A DNA stretch of 31,073 bases. It comes from CALCKU01 sp964534845. Lineage in GTDB: Bacteria; Pseudomonadota; Alphaproteobacteria; Caulobacterales; Maricaulaceae. Under the pieces are notes generated by a model, which worked only from the letters and a program-made list of their open reading frames with translations, was not told where the DNA came from and did no database searches. Positions within the stretch are counted from its first letter, which is position 1. Each line of letters begins with the position of its first letter. Below, one piece after another: positions 1-8,438 of this stretch. A program made the position numbers and the translations under genes. The stretch lies in contig CAZHPV010000028.1 of the NCBI GenBank assembly GCA_964534845.1, positions 1 through 31,073 of the forward strand, given 5' to 3'.

Positions 1-2453
1 ATATATGTCCCGCGTGTTTTTAGCCCTCTAAATCCGGAGCGTGCACCATATGTGTAACCCTTATCTTCGCGCAGGTTCAAATTTATCCGGCTGTTAAAGG
101 CACCACCAAGAGTATAATTCATAAGACCAGATTTGAAATATTCTCCGGTCGCATCAAAGGGTAAAGACCGTTTGCCAATTCGGATTTCTGATTGAGTAGC
201 CCCAGGCTTATTGAGGAAGTAAATCACTTTGCCTTCAAGCTCCGGAAAGGCCTGTTCTGTTGGCGGCTCTACCGCTTTTCCTTCCCATTTAGAAAAAACA
301 GACAAAGCCTGTTTCATGGCCTCAGATTCCAAATCGCTTACTGCAACAATTTGCGCGATTTGTGGTGTGTAATATGTTTTGTAAAACGCCTTAACATCAT
401 CAAGGCTCAAATTGCTAACAGTCTCCACTGTGCCTGCATTTGCATAGGCAAAGCTATTATTGTCCCCAAATAATTTTCGGTTAAACGCTTCAGCGGCTAG
501 CACTTCAGGCTGTTTCTTTGACGCCTTAATGCCTTGAATTGCATTGGCTTTAACGCGTTCGAAATCATCCGGATCGAACTTAGGAAAAAGCAACTTCTCG
601 GCGGCAATAGACAGCGTTTCGTCCAGATTTTTGGACAGGCTTCGAACATATAAACTTGTCCGTGTATTGCCGCTCGAAAAACTAATGCTGGAACCCAGCT
701 TGGCCAAGCGGTTGGATAAGTCTTCCGAGCTGGATTTTTGTGTAGCTTCATTCATCATTTCTGCTGTCAGTGAGGCTAGGCCAACCTTATCCAAAGCTTC
801 ATAGTTTTGTCCGGCTTCTAGATTTAAATTGATCGTCGTTGTCGGGGTTTCAGAATTTAAACTACCCAGCAGCTTAACACCGTTTGCCAATTCGCCCTTA
901 TATATATCCGGGACACTTACAAGCGGATTTGGGCCGCTGGGCGGTATTACGGAGCGATCAAAATTATCTTCCGGTAAGCTCCAATCAAAATCATCCGTTT
1001 CATTATCCTTCGGGATCGTGCGTTCGTAACGCTGCCAGCTATCAGGTTTGGCAATCATCGCGCTTTGTCCTTTTGGAACGATACTCATAATGACTGAGGG
1101 CTTATCTTTTACATATTTAGCGTAGACCCGCATAACCTCGGCTTTGGTCACACCCTCATATCGCGCTATATCTTCACCAATACCGTTCGGGTTGTTCCGG
1201 TAGGTTTCATAGGAGGCTAATTGAGAGACTTTTCCACTCACGCTTTCCAGACCGTAAATCATTCCGGAAATGATCTGAGATTTCACCCGGGTGATATCAT
1301 CATCTTCGACGCCGCGTTCCTCGAACTCTTCTAGTGAATTTCTAAGAATGTCTTCCATCTCGGCAAGATTTTGAACCCGCGCCGGATTTGCCAACGCAAA
1401 TAGTGTAAAACTACAATGGAGTTCCTGACAACCATGACCAGCACTCGCCTGTACCGCCAAGCCGGGTTTTTCCAGGTTTTTGTAAAGCAATGAGGTTTTT
1501 CCACTCCCCATGATCGACATTAAAACGTCGAGCGGGGCCTCGTCAGCATGATTGAGATGAACGGTCGGCCAAGCCATATATAATAAAGGTAGCTGGATAT
1601 TATCTTCTAAAGAAATATAACGGTTTTCGTCTAGCGTAACCGGCGTATATATTGGATCACTGACTTCTGCCCCTTTTGGAATAGGTCCAAAATATTTCTT
1701 AATCCACTCTAATGTTTGGGCCTCGTCAAAATCGCCTCCGACAGTAATCACAGCATTGTTTGGGCCGTACCAGCGAAGAAAGAACTTCTTGAGATCATTA
1801 AGTGTGGCACGGTTAAGGTCTTCAATATATCCAATAGTGGACCAAGAATAGGGATGACCTTCAGGGAAGAGAGCTTCGCCTACACGTTCATTTAATAAGC
1901 CATAAGGTTGATTATCAACGCGTTGGGCACGTTCATTTTTAACCGTTTCGCGTTGAACTTCGAACTTTTCCTGCGTCACTGCATTCAGGAAAAAACCCAT
2001 CCTGTCAGCTTCAAGCCATAACATTTTTTCAAGCTGATTAGACGGAACGGTTTCAAAATAATTTGTCCTGTCTGAATTAGTGGTGCCGTTTAGCGTGCCG
2101 CCTGCTTCTGTTATAAGTTTAAAATGTTGTTCATCGGCAACATTCTCTGAGCCCTGAAACATCATATGTTCAAAGAAATGGGCAAAGCCCGATTTGCCAA
2201 TATCCTCGCGCCCAGAGCCGACATGATAGGTCACATCGACATGCACGAGCGGGTCTGAGCTATCCTGGTGCAATACAACCGTTAGCCCGTTTTCGAGCGT
2301 GTATTTTTTAAACGGTATTTTGATCTCGTCGGCAGAGCTATTAACGGTTTGAACAAGATCAAACCCCGTAACATTTGGACTGCTGACCTCAGCGCAACCA
2401 TGAATTAATAAAGCCATACCCGCACTTGCTAATAATCGTGACATCATATTCAT
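1..2453 (-). CDS. M16 family zinc peptidase, predicted lipoprotein (partial, 3' end beyond left edge)
   Basis: The reading frame is open from an ATG at 2453 to the left edge, giving about 817 residues without a stop. The N-terminus is a short hydrophobic segment ending in LLIHGC, a plausible lipobox with Cys20, so an outer-membrane or periplasmic lipoprotein is likely. The inverted zinc motif HFFEH (His92, Glu95, His96) and the downstream ETVKNERAQR segment mark a catalytic N-terminal M16 domain. The second half carries the degenerate M16 repeat, including NLREDKGYTYGA near the edge. The pitrilysin-like two-repeat architecture usually runs to about 900-950 residues, so roughly the last 100 are missing. 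AGG lies about 9 nt before the ATG. It follows the M48 gene on the same strand with an 87-nt gap, so it may be co-transcribed. The substrate is unknown; family members degrade peptides in the periplasm. Confidence 0.93.
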   Translation of the reverse strand, partial: MNMMSRLLASAGMALLIHGCAEVSSPNVTGFDLVQTVNSSADEIKIPFKKYTLENGLTVVLHQDSSDPLVHVDVTYHVGSGREDIGKSGFAHFFEHMMFQGSENVADEQHFKLITEAGGTLNGTTNSDRTNYFETVPSNQLEKMLWLEADRMGFFLNAVTQEKFEVQRETVKNERAQRVDNQPYGLLNERVGEALFPEGHPYSWSTIGYIEDLNRATLNDLKKFFLRWYGPNNAVITVGGDFDEAQTLEWIKKYFGPIPKGAEVSDPIYTPVTLDENRYISLEDNIQLPLLYMAWPTVHLNHADEAPLDVLMSIMGSGKTSLLYKNLEKPGLAVQASAGHGCQELHCSFTLFALANPARVQNLAEMEDILRNSLEEFEERGVEDDDITRVKSQIISGMIYGLESVSGKVSQLASYETYRNNPNGIGEDIARYEGVTKAEVMRVYAKYVKDKPSVIMSIVPKGQSAMIAKPDSWQRYERTIPKDNETDDFDWSLPEDNFDRSVIPPSGPNPLVSVPDIYKGELANGVKLLGSLNSETPTTTINLNLEAGQNYEALDKVGLASLTAEMMNEATQKSSSEDLSNRLAKLGSSISFSSGNTRTSLYVRSLSKNLDETLSIAAEKLLFPKFDPDDFERVKANAIQGIKASKKQPEVLAAEAFNRKLFGDNNSFAYANAGTVETVSNLSLDDVKAFYKTYYTPQIAQIVAVSDLESEAMKQALSVFSKWEGKAVEPPTEQAFPELEGKVIYFLNKPGATQSEIRIGKRSLPFDATGEYFKSGLMNYTLGGAFNSRINLNLREDKGYTYGARSGFRGLKTRGTY

Positions 2454-2540
2454 TCTAATTACCTATAATGTGATTCCGAATGTTAAGCCTAAACGGGTCG
2501 AGGCTTAGGCCCAACCCTTTAAACCTTAAAAGGGATTAAT

Positions 2541-3611
2541 TTATTGCTTGGGAAACCAAGGGCCACGGCGCCCAAATTGCGATTTGCTAATTTTTGGCCT
2601 GTGATGATTTTCTTGACTTTGCCTATGGGGACGAATACGACTCTGTGTACCAAGGCGGCCTCCCCCATATTTAACCAGCGCTTCAATACGTTTTTCAATA
2701 GGTGGATGGGTTGCAAAGACGCCTGCAAAACCTGTCCGGGGGTTCTCAAACGCCATTTCTCTTACTTCAGCAGGCGCGTTAAGTTCCGCCCGTCCTGAAA
2801 TTTTTTGCAAAGCACGTATCATAGCATCGGGGTTTTTCGTGAGGTCAACAGCCCCAGCATCAGCCATATATTCACGTTTTCGCGACAAGGAAAACCGCAC
2901 CAACATGGCGAAGAAATATGTCAAAGCAATAATGGCAAAAGCGATAAGCACCATGGCTCCCGCATTGCCGCCCCCACTGCGCCGATGATGAGTACTACGG
3001 GCCAGATTGGTTCGAAACATTGAGCGCACGACGCCCTCACCTATAAAAGCAAATATACCGACAAAAATAACCGAGATAATTAAAACACGCACATCCTTAT
3101 GCGTGATATGGCACAATTCATGCGCAATAACGGCTTCAAGCTCCTCGTCATCCAGATTATCCATCAGCCCGCGCGTAAGTGTTACCGTATAATTTTTGTC
3201 TCTAATTCCGCTAGCGAAAGCATTCATAACCGGGCTCTCGATGACTTTTAATTTGGGCATGGTTTGCCCTCGCGAAATGCTTAAGGTCTCAAGCATTTTA
3301 TAAGCACGGGGTTCTTCACTGGGCTTAACTGAACGCGACTTTGTTGCCGCTTCTATCATGGCTTGATGCCCAAAAAAGGCTACCGTAAACCACGCACCCG
3401 CCGCGCCAAAGGCAATAGGTGCCGCGCCCGGCATTGCAGCGGCCGCCTGATAGAGCCCTTCTGACAAACCATGCTGGCTCGTCAGTCCCGTAAATAACAA
3501 AACAAGGGCATAAGCGAGGCATAAAAGGAGTACGGGAAAGAAAATCAGTAGCAAAACTGATTTCAAATTATTATTCCAAATATGTGTACGAAGGCCGTAG
3601 GCTTCTAACAT
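2541..3611 (-). CDS. M48 family integral-membrane metalloprotease (HtpX/Ste24-like)
   Basis: This 356-residue protein has two N-terminal hydrophobic segments (about 17-41 and 62-80) and two more around 175-192 and 218-240. Zinc motif HELCH (His164, Glu165, His168) lies in a cytoplasmic-type loop, and Glu247 in SRKREYMADAG is the expected third ligand. The FATHPP motif near residue 304 is typical of M48 enzymes. The last 35 or so residues form a His/Arg-rich hydrophilic tail. The family performs membrane-protein quality control. AAGGA upstream supports the ATG at 3611. The gene starts 23 nt after the lemA-type gene, and this LemA plus M48 pairing recurs in bacteria, suggesting a shared envelope role. 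I do not call it htpX proper because it is longer and its paralogy cannot be resolved here. Confidence 0.92.
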   Translation of the reverse strand: MLEAYGLRTHIWNNNLKSVLLLIFFPVLLLCLAYALVLLFTGLTSQHGLSEGLYQAAAAMPGAAPIAFGAAGAWFTVAFFGHQAMIEAATKSRSVKPSEEPRAYKMLETLSISRGQTMPKLKVIESPVMNAFASGIRDKNYTVTLTRGLMDNLDDEELEAVIAHELCHITHKDVRVLIISVIFVGIFAFIGEGVVRSMFRTNLARSTHHRRSGGGNAGAMVLIAFAIIALTYFFAMLVRFSLSRKREYMADAGAVDLTKNPDAMIRALQKISGRAELNAPAEVREMAFENPRTGFAGVFATHPPIEKRIEALVKYGGGRLGTQSRIRPHRQSQENHHRPKISKSQFGRRGPWFPKQ

Positions 3612-3634
3612 TTAAGCATAATTCCTTGAATGTT

Positions 3635-4195
3635 TTAGAACTGAACCTCTACAGGCTGCTGTAAGGCTTCGCGCCCTTCAGGCGCTTCAAAGAACTCACG
3701 TTCCGTAAATCCGAATGGACCTGCAATCAAAACAGCCGGAAATTGCTCACGACCGGTATTATATTCCTGAACAGCATTATTGTAGAAACGGCGGGACGCA
3801 GCAATTTTATTTTCTATGTCCGATAATTGGTCCTGCAATTGTAAGAAGTTCTCATTCGCTTTCAATTCCGGATAGGCCTCTGCCAGTGCAAATAATTTAC
3901 CCAAAGCTTGTGAGAGCATACCTTCCGCGGCGGCCTGTTTTCCGGGAGTGTCAGCGCTCACGGCCATTTGACGTGCCTTTACAACATCTTCAAATGTTGT
4001 TTTTTCATGTTTGGCATAGCCCTTCACTGTGTTGACTAGTTGCGGAACAAGGTCTTGTCTCTGCTTTAACTGCACCTCGATATCAGACCAAGCTTGATTG
4101 CACGTTTGACGCAAAGCAACCAAGCGGTTGTAAATCCCAATAAGTATAACAGCCAATACAGCAATTATACCTAAGATAACGAGCAAAATTTCCAT
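3635..4195 (-). CDS. lemA: LemA family protein
   Basis: This 186-residue protein has one N-terminal transmembrane helix (residues about 2-22) followed by a helical domain. It carries the family signatures YNRLVALRQTCNQAWSDI and LKQRQDLVPQLVNTVKGY. Length and order match LemA, a membrane-anchored four-helix protein of poorly defined function with most of the chain outside the cytoplasm. AAGGG lies about 9 nt before the ATG. It is the first gene of a probable lemA-M48-M16 transcription unit. The 150 nt separating it from parC should hold its promoter, but I see no clear -10/-35 pair or terminator there. Confidence 0.93.
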   Translation of the reverse strand: MEILLVILGIIAVLAVILIGIYNRLVALRQTCNQAWSDIEVQLKQRQDLVPQLVNTVKGYAKHEKTTFEDVVKARQMAVSADTPGKQAAAEGMLSQALGKLFALAEAYPELKANENFLQLQDQLSDIENKIAASRRFYNNAVQEYNTGREQFPAVLIAGPFGFTEREFFEAPEGREALQQPVEVQF

Positions 4196-4345
4196 CTTTA
4201 ATTCCCTTCAAGGCTCAAACATTCAGAACAACCATAATCGCTCTTGTGCACAAGTCACTAGCTTATACCAAACTAACATAGAAAAAAGTAATATTTTAAG
4301 CCCAATTACCGTCAAATCTTGGTTTAAAAACTCTAATATTGTGTT

Positions 4346-6589
4346 TTATTTAAGCCGTTTGTCTGGTGCGAACACGCCGCCGCGCGAGAAGCCTCGCGGT
4401 GCCATACGTCCGGATTGAGCCCTTTTGCCCTTTAGGAGTTCCCAGTCATTCACGGCATTACGGCGCCCTGAACTATCAATAAATGTAAGTCCGTTTTCGG
4501 TTGCGAACGTCGTTATATCAGCGAGGCCACCATCTTTGTATTTCTGCAACCTAACCCCCTTGCCGCGTCCCATTTGCGGAAGTTCCTCATGTTCAAAAAT
4601 CAATATTTTCCGGTTTTCACCTATCGCGGCAATATTATCCCCCGTGACTTCAATACAGCGCAAGGCTTCGACATCCCCGCGCACATTCAGGGTTTTGCGA
4701 CCGCCGCGTGTCGAAGCGATAACATCTTTTTCCAAAACTCTAAACCCATACCCATCAGAGCTTGCTACGATTAACTCCCGCTCTGGATCATGGACAAAGA
4801 GTCCGACCGGAACATGATCGTCTTCCAGATCAATCATTAACCTGACGGGTTCGCCATTTCCGCGTCCCCCTGGCAATTTATCAACTGCAAGTGTGTAGAA
4901 TTTTCCATTAGACCCAAATAGAAGGACTTTGTCGGTGGTATAAGCGGGCACTATAAAGGCCTCATCGTCACCGTCTTTATATTTGACTGTGGACTTGTCC
5001 TCTATCGAGCCCTTCATGGCGCGGATCCATCCTTTTTCTGACAAGACAATAGTCACCGGTTCCTTAGTGATGAAGGCTGTTGCCAGATCAATTTCAATAT
5101 CTGGTTCAATTGCGAATCCGGTTCGGCGCTTATCATCTTTATATAATTCTTTGAGTGCCTTGAGTTGACCGGCGATAGCATTCCATTGCAATTTATCTGA
5201 GCCAAGCAGTTTTTTGATATCTTTCTTCTCACCGGCAAGCGTGTCATATTCGGATTTTATCTCGACTTCTTGGAGCTTATTGAGTGCACGCAACCGCATA
5301 TTCAAAATAGCATCAGCCTGACGCTCTGTAAGTTTGAACGCCTTCATAAGTTCTTCTTTAGGTTTATCTTCAAACCGGATGATCCTGATAACCTCATCTA
5401 AGTTCAAAAAGGCGATCATATAACCGTCCAGAACTTCCATCCGGTCTTCGATTTTACCTAATCTTTGACGAGAACGGCGCTGCAAAACTTCTCGGCGGTG
5501 ATCGAGGAAAGCTTGTAAAACTTCGCGTAAATTCATAACCCGCGGCGTACGCGTATTATCAAGAACATTCATATTAAGAGAAATACGGGTTTCCAGACTG
5601 GTAAGTTTAAACAAGCTCTCCATGAGCATTTCCGGCTCGATATTCTTACTTTTTGGTTCCAGAATAATCCTGATATCTTCAGCTGATTCATCACGGACAT
5701 CTGCTAGCCACGGAACCTTTTTGGTTTCAATGGCTTCTGCTAATTTCTCAATCAATCTTGATTTTTGCACCTGATAAGGAATTTCTGTAACAACGACTTG
5801 CCATTGCCCGCGTCCCATATCCTCTTTTTCCCATCGGGCACGGACTTTAAATCCGCCTTTACCCGTAGCATAAGCATCGAGCATATTTTCCTTTGGCTCA
5901 ACAATTATACCGCCGGTCGGAAAATCAGGACCGGACATATGATCCATAAGGGTCTCTATGCGTGCGCGAGGGGCTTTAATCAAGTGGAGCGCGGCATTGC
6001 AAATTTCCGTTAGGTTATGCGGCGGGATAGACGTCGCCATTCCTACTGCGATACCTGTGGAGCCATTCGCTAAAAGATTAGGAAACCCGCCCGGTAATAC
6101 AACAGGCTCGGTATCTTCTTCATTATAAGTTGGTGAAAAATCAACGGCATCCTCGTCAATGCCATCAAGTAGCATAACGCCAGCGGTCCTCATTTTGGCC
6201 TCGGTATAACGCATAGCGGCTGCGCTGTCGCCGTCAATATTTCCAAAATTCCCTTGTCCATCTACAAGTGGATATCGAGCCGAGAAACTTTGCGAGAGTT
6301 TGACAAGCGCGTCATAAATCGAGGCATCCCCGTGTGGATGATATTGACCCATTACGTCACCGACTATTCGGGCGCATTTCTTATGAGCGTTTTCCGGGTT
6401 AAGCTTGAGTTGACGCATCGCGTAAAGAATACGCCTGTGAACGGGCTTCAAACCGTCTCTGACATCCGGTAAGGCCCGCATTGTAATGGTTGAGAGCGCA
6501 TAGGCCAGATAACGCGCCGAGAGCGCATTATCTATATGTTCTTCAATAATAGCGTTATCGCCTGGAAGCCCGTTATCTGTCGTCGTCAT
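4346..6589 (-). CDS. parC: DNA topoisomerase IV subunit A
   Basis: This 747-residue type IIA topoisomerase A subunit decatenates daughter chromosomes together with ParE. The N-terminal breakage-reunion domain begins with the conserved AYALSTITMRALPDVRDGLKP segment near residues 30-49. The catalytic tyrosine is Tyr128 in AAMRYTEAKM. The quinolone-determining loop reads YHPHGDASIYDAL (residues 83-95). The C-terminal beta-pinwheel (from about 500) lacks the GyrA-box, which with the length and the recO neighbourhood argues for ParC rather than GyrA. The start ATG has GGGA a few bases upstream. It lies 85 nt after recO on the same strand, and that gap holds a small palindrome. At the position of E. 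coli ParC Ser80 the residue is Ala89. Confidence 0.96.
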   Translation of the reverse strand: MTTTDNGLPGDNAIIEEHIDNALSARYLAYALSTITMRALPDVRDGLKPVHRRILYAMRQLKLNPENAHKKCARIVGDVMGQYHPHGDASIYDALVKLSQSFSARYPLVDGQGNFGNIDGDSAAAMRYTEAKMRTAGVMLLDGIDEDAVDFSPTYNEEDTEPVVLPGGFPNLLANGSTGIAVGMATSIPPHNLTEICNAALHLIKAPRARIETLMDHMSGPDFPTGGIIVEPKENMLDAYATGKGGFKVRARWEKEDMGRGQWQVVVTEIPYQVQKSRLIEKLAEAIETKKVPWLADVRDESAEDIRIILEPKSKNIEPEMLMESLFKLTSLETRISLNMNVLDNTRTPRVMNLREVLQAFLDHRREVLQRRSRQRLGKIEDRMEVLDGYMIAFLNLDEVIRIIRFEDKPKEELMKAFKLTERQADAILNMRLRALNKLQEVEIKSEYDTLAGEKKDIKKLLGSDKLQWNAIAGQLKALKELYKDDKRRTGFAIEPDIEIDLATAFITKEPVTIVLSEKGWIRAMKGSIEDKSTVKYKDGDDEAFIVPAYTTDKVLLFGSNGKFYTLAVDKLPGGRGNGEPVRLMIDLEDDHVPVGLFVHDPERELIVASSDGYGFRVLEKDVIASTRGGRKTLNVRGDVEALRCIEVTGDNIAAIGENRKILIFEHEELPQMGRGKGVRLQKYKDGGLADITTFATENGLTFIDSSGRRNAVNDWELLKGKRAQSGRMAPRGFSRGGVFAPDKRLK

Positions 6590-6628
6590 TAAAAATCCCA
6601 GATGGTCGTTTTATCTCACCTATTTTGC

Positions 6629-6644
6629 CCGATTCGCAAATCGG
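6629..6644. repeat. Small palindrome containing a GANTC site upstream of parC
   Basis: A 6-bp perfect inverted repeat (CCGATT/AATCGG, 4-nt centre) lies 40 nt upstream of the parC start and includes GATTC, the CcrM methylation sequence of alphaproteobacteria. There is no U-tract on either strand, so it is unlikely to be a terminator. It could be an operator or may be chance. Confidence 0.3.
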
Positions 6645-6674
6645 CCAAAGAGCTTAAAAATACAAATTAGAATT

Positions 6675-7409
6675 TTAAGATAAAAACCCGGCTTTGCGGA
6701 GCGCTGAAACCATATAATTCCTAGCCTCGGGCATCGTTTTATTGACGCCCCAATGAATGCGTGTCTCAAGGAAATAGCCCGTTAGACTCAATCCGGCACT
6801 CAAGTCATCTGGGGTAATAGGAACCTTCATGCCGTGTAAAAAGCCCGGTAGAGGAAGAAGTTTATCAATATAGGGCTGCGCTGCCTGGGCGCTTACCGCT
6901 CGGCCTGAACGCGGCGACACATGTGTTAGGTTTTCCATGCTACCCGTTGCCGCGCAGCTAGAAAAATCGAGCCCATAGCCCATAGCTTTAAGCAGTCCGG
7001 CTTCCCACCGAATATAAAGGGCTGGCCATATCTCCGGATCATGCATGTTTTGCAGGACAATCTCGAATGCATTGTAAACCGGAGGGAATGCCTCACGCTC
7101 TGGTAGAGTTTCACGCGCGACAGCACATAGGGCGTTTAATCCCGCTAAGGCGAGCCTGTTATCCATCAATCGCGCTGTGTTCAGGCTTGATGGTTCAATC
7201 GTAAAATAACCCAAATGTTCCGAGAGACGAGCACGCCATTCAAGATGCACACGATTTCCAGCTTGTAATACAGGTCTTAAGCGGCGACCAACCCCGCCCC
7301 TGACAAGACCGAGATGCCGACCGTGTTCAGGTGTAAAAACCTCTATGATTGCAGAGGTTTCGCCATGTTTTTTAACAGAAAGAATATAGCCCTGATCCTG
7401 CCAATCCAT
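6675..7409 (-). CDS. recO: DNA repair protein RecO
   Basis: This 244-residue protein has an N-terminal OB-fold (residues 1-80, beginning MDWQDQGYILSVKKHGE). A helical C-terminal domain carries the alphaproteobacterial RecO motif around LLKAMGYGLDFSSCAATG (residues 139-156, with Cys152). It has no four-cysteine zinc cluster, as is usual in this class. RecO works with RecF and RecR to load RecA on gaps in SSB-coated DNA. In many alphaproteobacteria recO directly follows era. Here a secreted-protein gene sits between them, leaving recO 75 nt downstream of it. The ribosome-binding site before the ATG at 7409 is weak. Confidence 0.95.
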   Translation of the reverse strand: MDWQDQGYILSVKKHGETSAIIEVFTPEHGRHLGLVRGGVGRRLRPVLQAGNRVHLEWRARLSEHLGYFTIEPSSLNTARLMDNRLALAGLNALCAVARETLPEREAFPPVYNAFEIVLQNMHDPEIWPALYIRWEAGLLKAMGYGLDFSSCAATGSMENLTHVSPRSGRAVSAQAAQPYIDKLLPLPGFLHGMKVPITPDDLSAGLSLTGYFLETRIHWGVNKTMPEARNYMVSALRKAGFLS

Positions 7410-7484
7410 TTAAATTTACGATCCATCATCAAGCCATAAAGAGGTCTTAGCCTAGCCTTGAACTCTTGATGTTCGCAAGCGATT

Positions 7485-8354
7485 TTAGGGCGTATAAATG
7501 GTATATGTAACATCCGCGCCGATCGTTCCCGTACCTAAAGAAAAATCATAGCTATTATTATTACTGCCATCAGGGGTTTCGGAGAAAGCATAGCGAATAT
7601 TAAAGGAAACAGCTTGTTCCAATAAGCTGCCTCTAAAACGCGCCGTTCGTCGCCCACCATCAAATAATTTTACAGGTGCCACACTCATATCGCCGAGGTC
7701 ATTAATTGTATCATCAAACCCAGTCCCCCCGATCGCAGGATTTTGGGCCATATCTCCCCATCTACCCGCTCCCGAACCACCGGCACGATTTAATAAAGGA
7801 CGAAAACCGATATTCTCGTAGCCTAAGCCAGAAAAATCACCAGATGTCGTTAGGTTTGAACTTTTGGCAAAGAGATCAAATGCAACATTGGATACGACCA
7901 AAAAGCGTGAAACATTACGTGCCGCCCTTATATTGATGTCTGTATCGTCTCCAATTCCGAATGATGTTAATCTATCGGTGGCTTCAAGAAAATCGATATC
8001 TCCGCCACCGGGATTGGTGAAATTACCGCCTCCCCCGATTTCGTCATTGATATCCAAACGGGAGGCCCCGCCGGAAAAATCGTGTCCAGGAACAAAACCA
8101 CTTCTTGAGTTAAAAACAAAGCCATCAATGTCAATCAAGTCATTTGCGGCGCTTCCGCTTGTATCGGGTGTCAATAAGTTGAAATCAACGACTACCGGTG
8201 CAATGCCGCCATTCGTTTCATTATCTGTTGCAGCTATGACGATAACAATAGATTGCGCTTGTAAAAAGGGCTGATCTATCACGCTTGCATTAGCGGCATG
8301 CGTGCCAAAATATGCAATCATCGAACTGAATACTATTTTCACGTAGCGTCCCAT
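7485..8354 (-). CDS. Secreted beta-rich protein, paralogue of the 26274-27134 protein (unknown function)
   Basis: I do not recognise a named family. This 289-residue protein has a signal peptide (cleavage likely after ANA at about residue 23) and no cysteines. It is rich in Gly, Asn, Asp and Thr with alternating hydrophobic strands, suggesting a beta-sandwich. It aligns along its length with the 286-residue protein encoded at 26274. Shared landmarks are FLEATDRLTSF / FLDASDSLAKF, TSGDFSGLGYENIGFRP / ATGDFAGNLTLGDIGLTP, NDLGDMS / DDLGDLS, and a C-terminal strand after YDFSLGTGTIG / YDLSLGVGSLD. That paralogue lies beside a PapD-like chaperone, so this may be a distantly encoded subunit for the same assembly system. 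It interrupts the usual era-recO adjacency. The Shine-Dalgarno sequence is poor. A perfect TTAA-N7-TTAA box lies about 49 nt upstream. Confidence 0.85.
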   Translation of the reverse strand: MGRYVKIVFSSMIAYFGTHAANASVIDQPFLQAQSIVIVIAATDNETNGGIAPVVVDFNLLTPDTSGSAANDLIDIDGFVFNSRSGFVPGHDFSGGASRLDINDEIGGGGNFTNPGGGDIDFLEATDRLTSFGIGDDTDINIRAARNVSRFLVVSNVAFDLFAKSSNLTTSGDFSGLGYENIGFRPLLNRAGGSGAGRWGDMAQNPAIGGTGFDDTINDLGDMSVAPVKLFDGGRRTARFRGSLLEQAVSFNIRYAFSETPDGSNNNSYDFSLGTGTIGADVTYTIYTP

Positions 8355-8402
8355 AAGACGACATTTGCCAGAAAAACTTTAAGGATGATTTGAAAGATAG
8401 AT

Positions 8403-8417
8403 TTAAAATTTGATTAA
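8403..8417. promoter_or_regulatory. Perfect CtrA-type box (TTAA-N7-TTAA)
   Basis: The 84-nt gap between the era stop and the secreted-protein start contains TTAAAATTTGATTAA. This is an exact match to the palindromic CtrA consensus TTAA-N7-TTAA known from Caulobacter and relatives. It ends 49 nt upstream of the ATG at 8354, a position compatible with overlap of a -35 region. The spacer is AT-rich, so chance occurrence is possible. Confidence 0.5.
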
Positions 8418-8438
8418 TTATTGTACCGGTATGTCTAT

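Noticed and set aside
2484..2530. Two short inverted repeats between the M48 and M16 genes
   Set aside because: Stems are 6-7 bp with 8-10-nt loops and no T-tract after them on the minus strand. Too weak to call a terminator.
2519..2538. Several TTAA tetramers near the end of the M48 gene
   Set aside because: Spacings are not the 7 nt needed for a CtrA-type box, and the site is not placed like a promoter element.
7485..8354. Prophage or transposon cargo explanation for the gene between era and recO
   Set aside because: There are no terminal inverted repeats, target duplications, integrase or transposase remnants in the flanking gaps, and base composition looks like its neighbours by eye.
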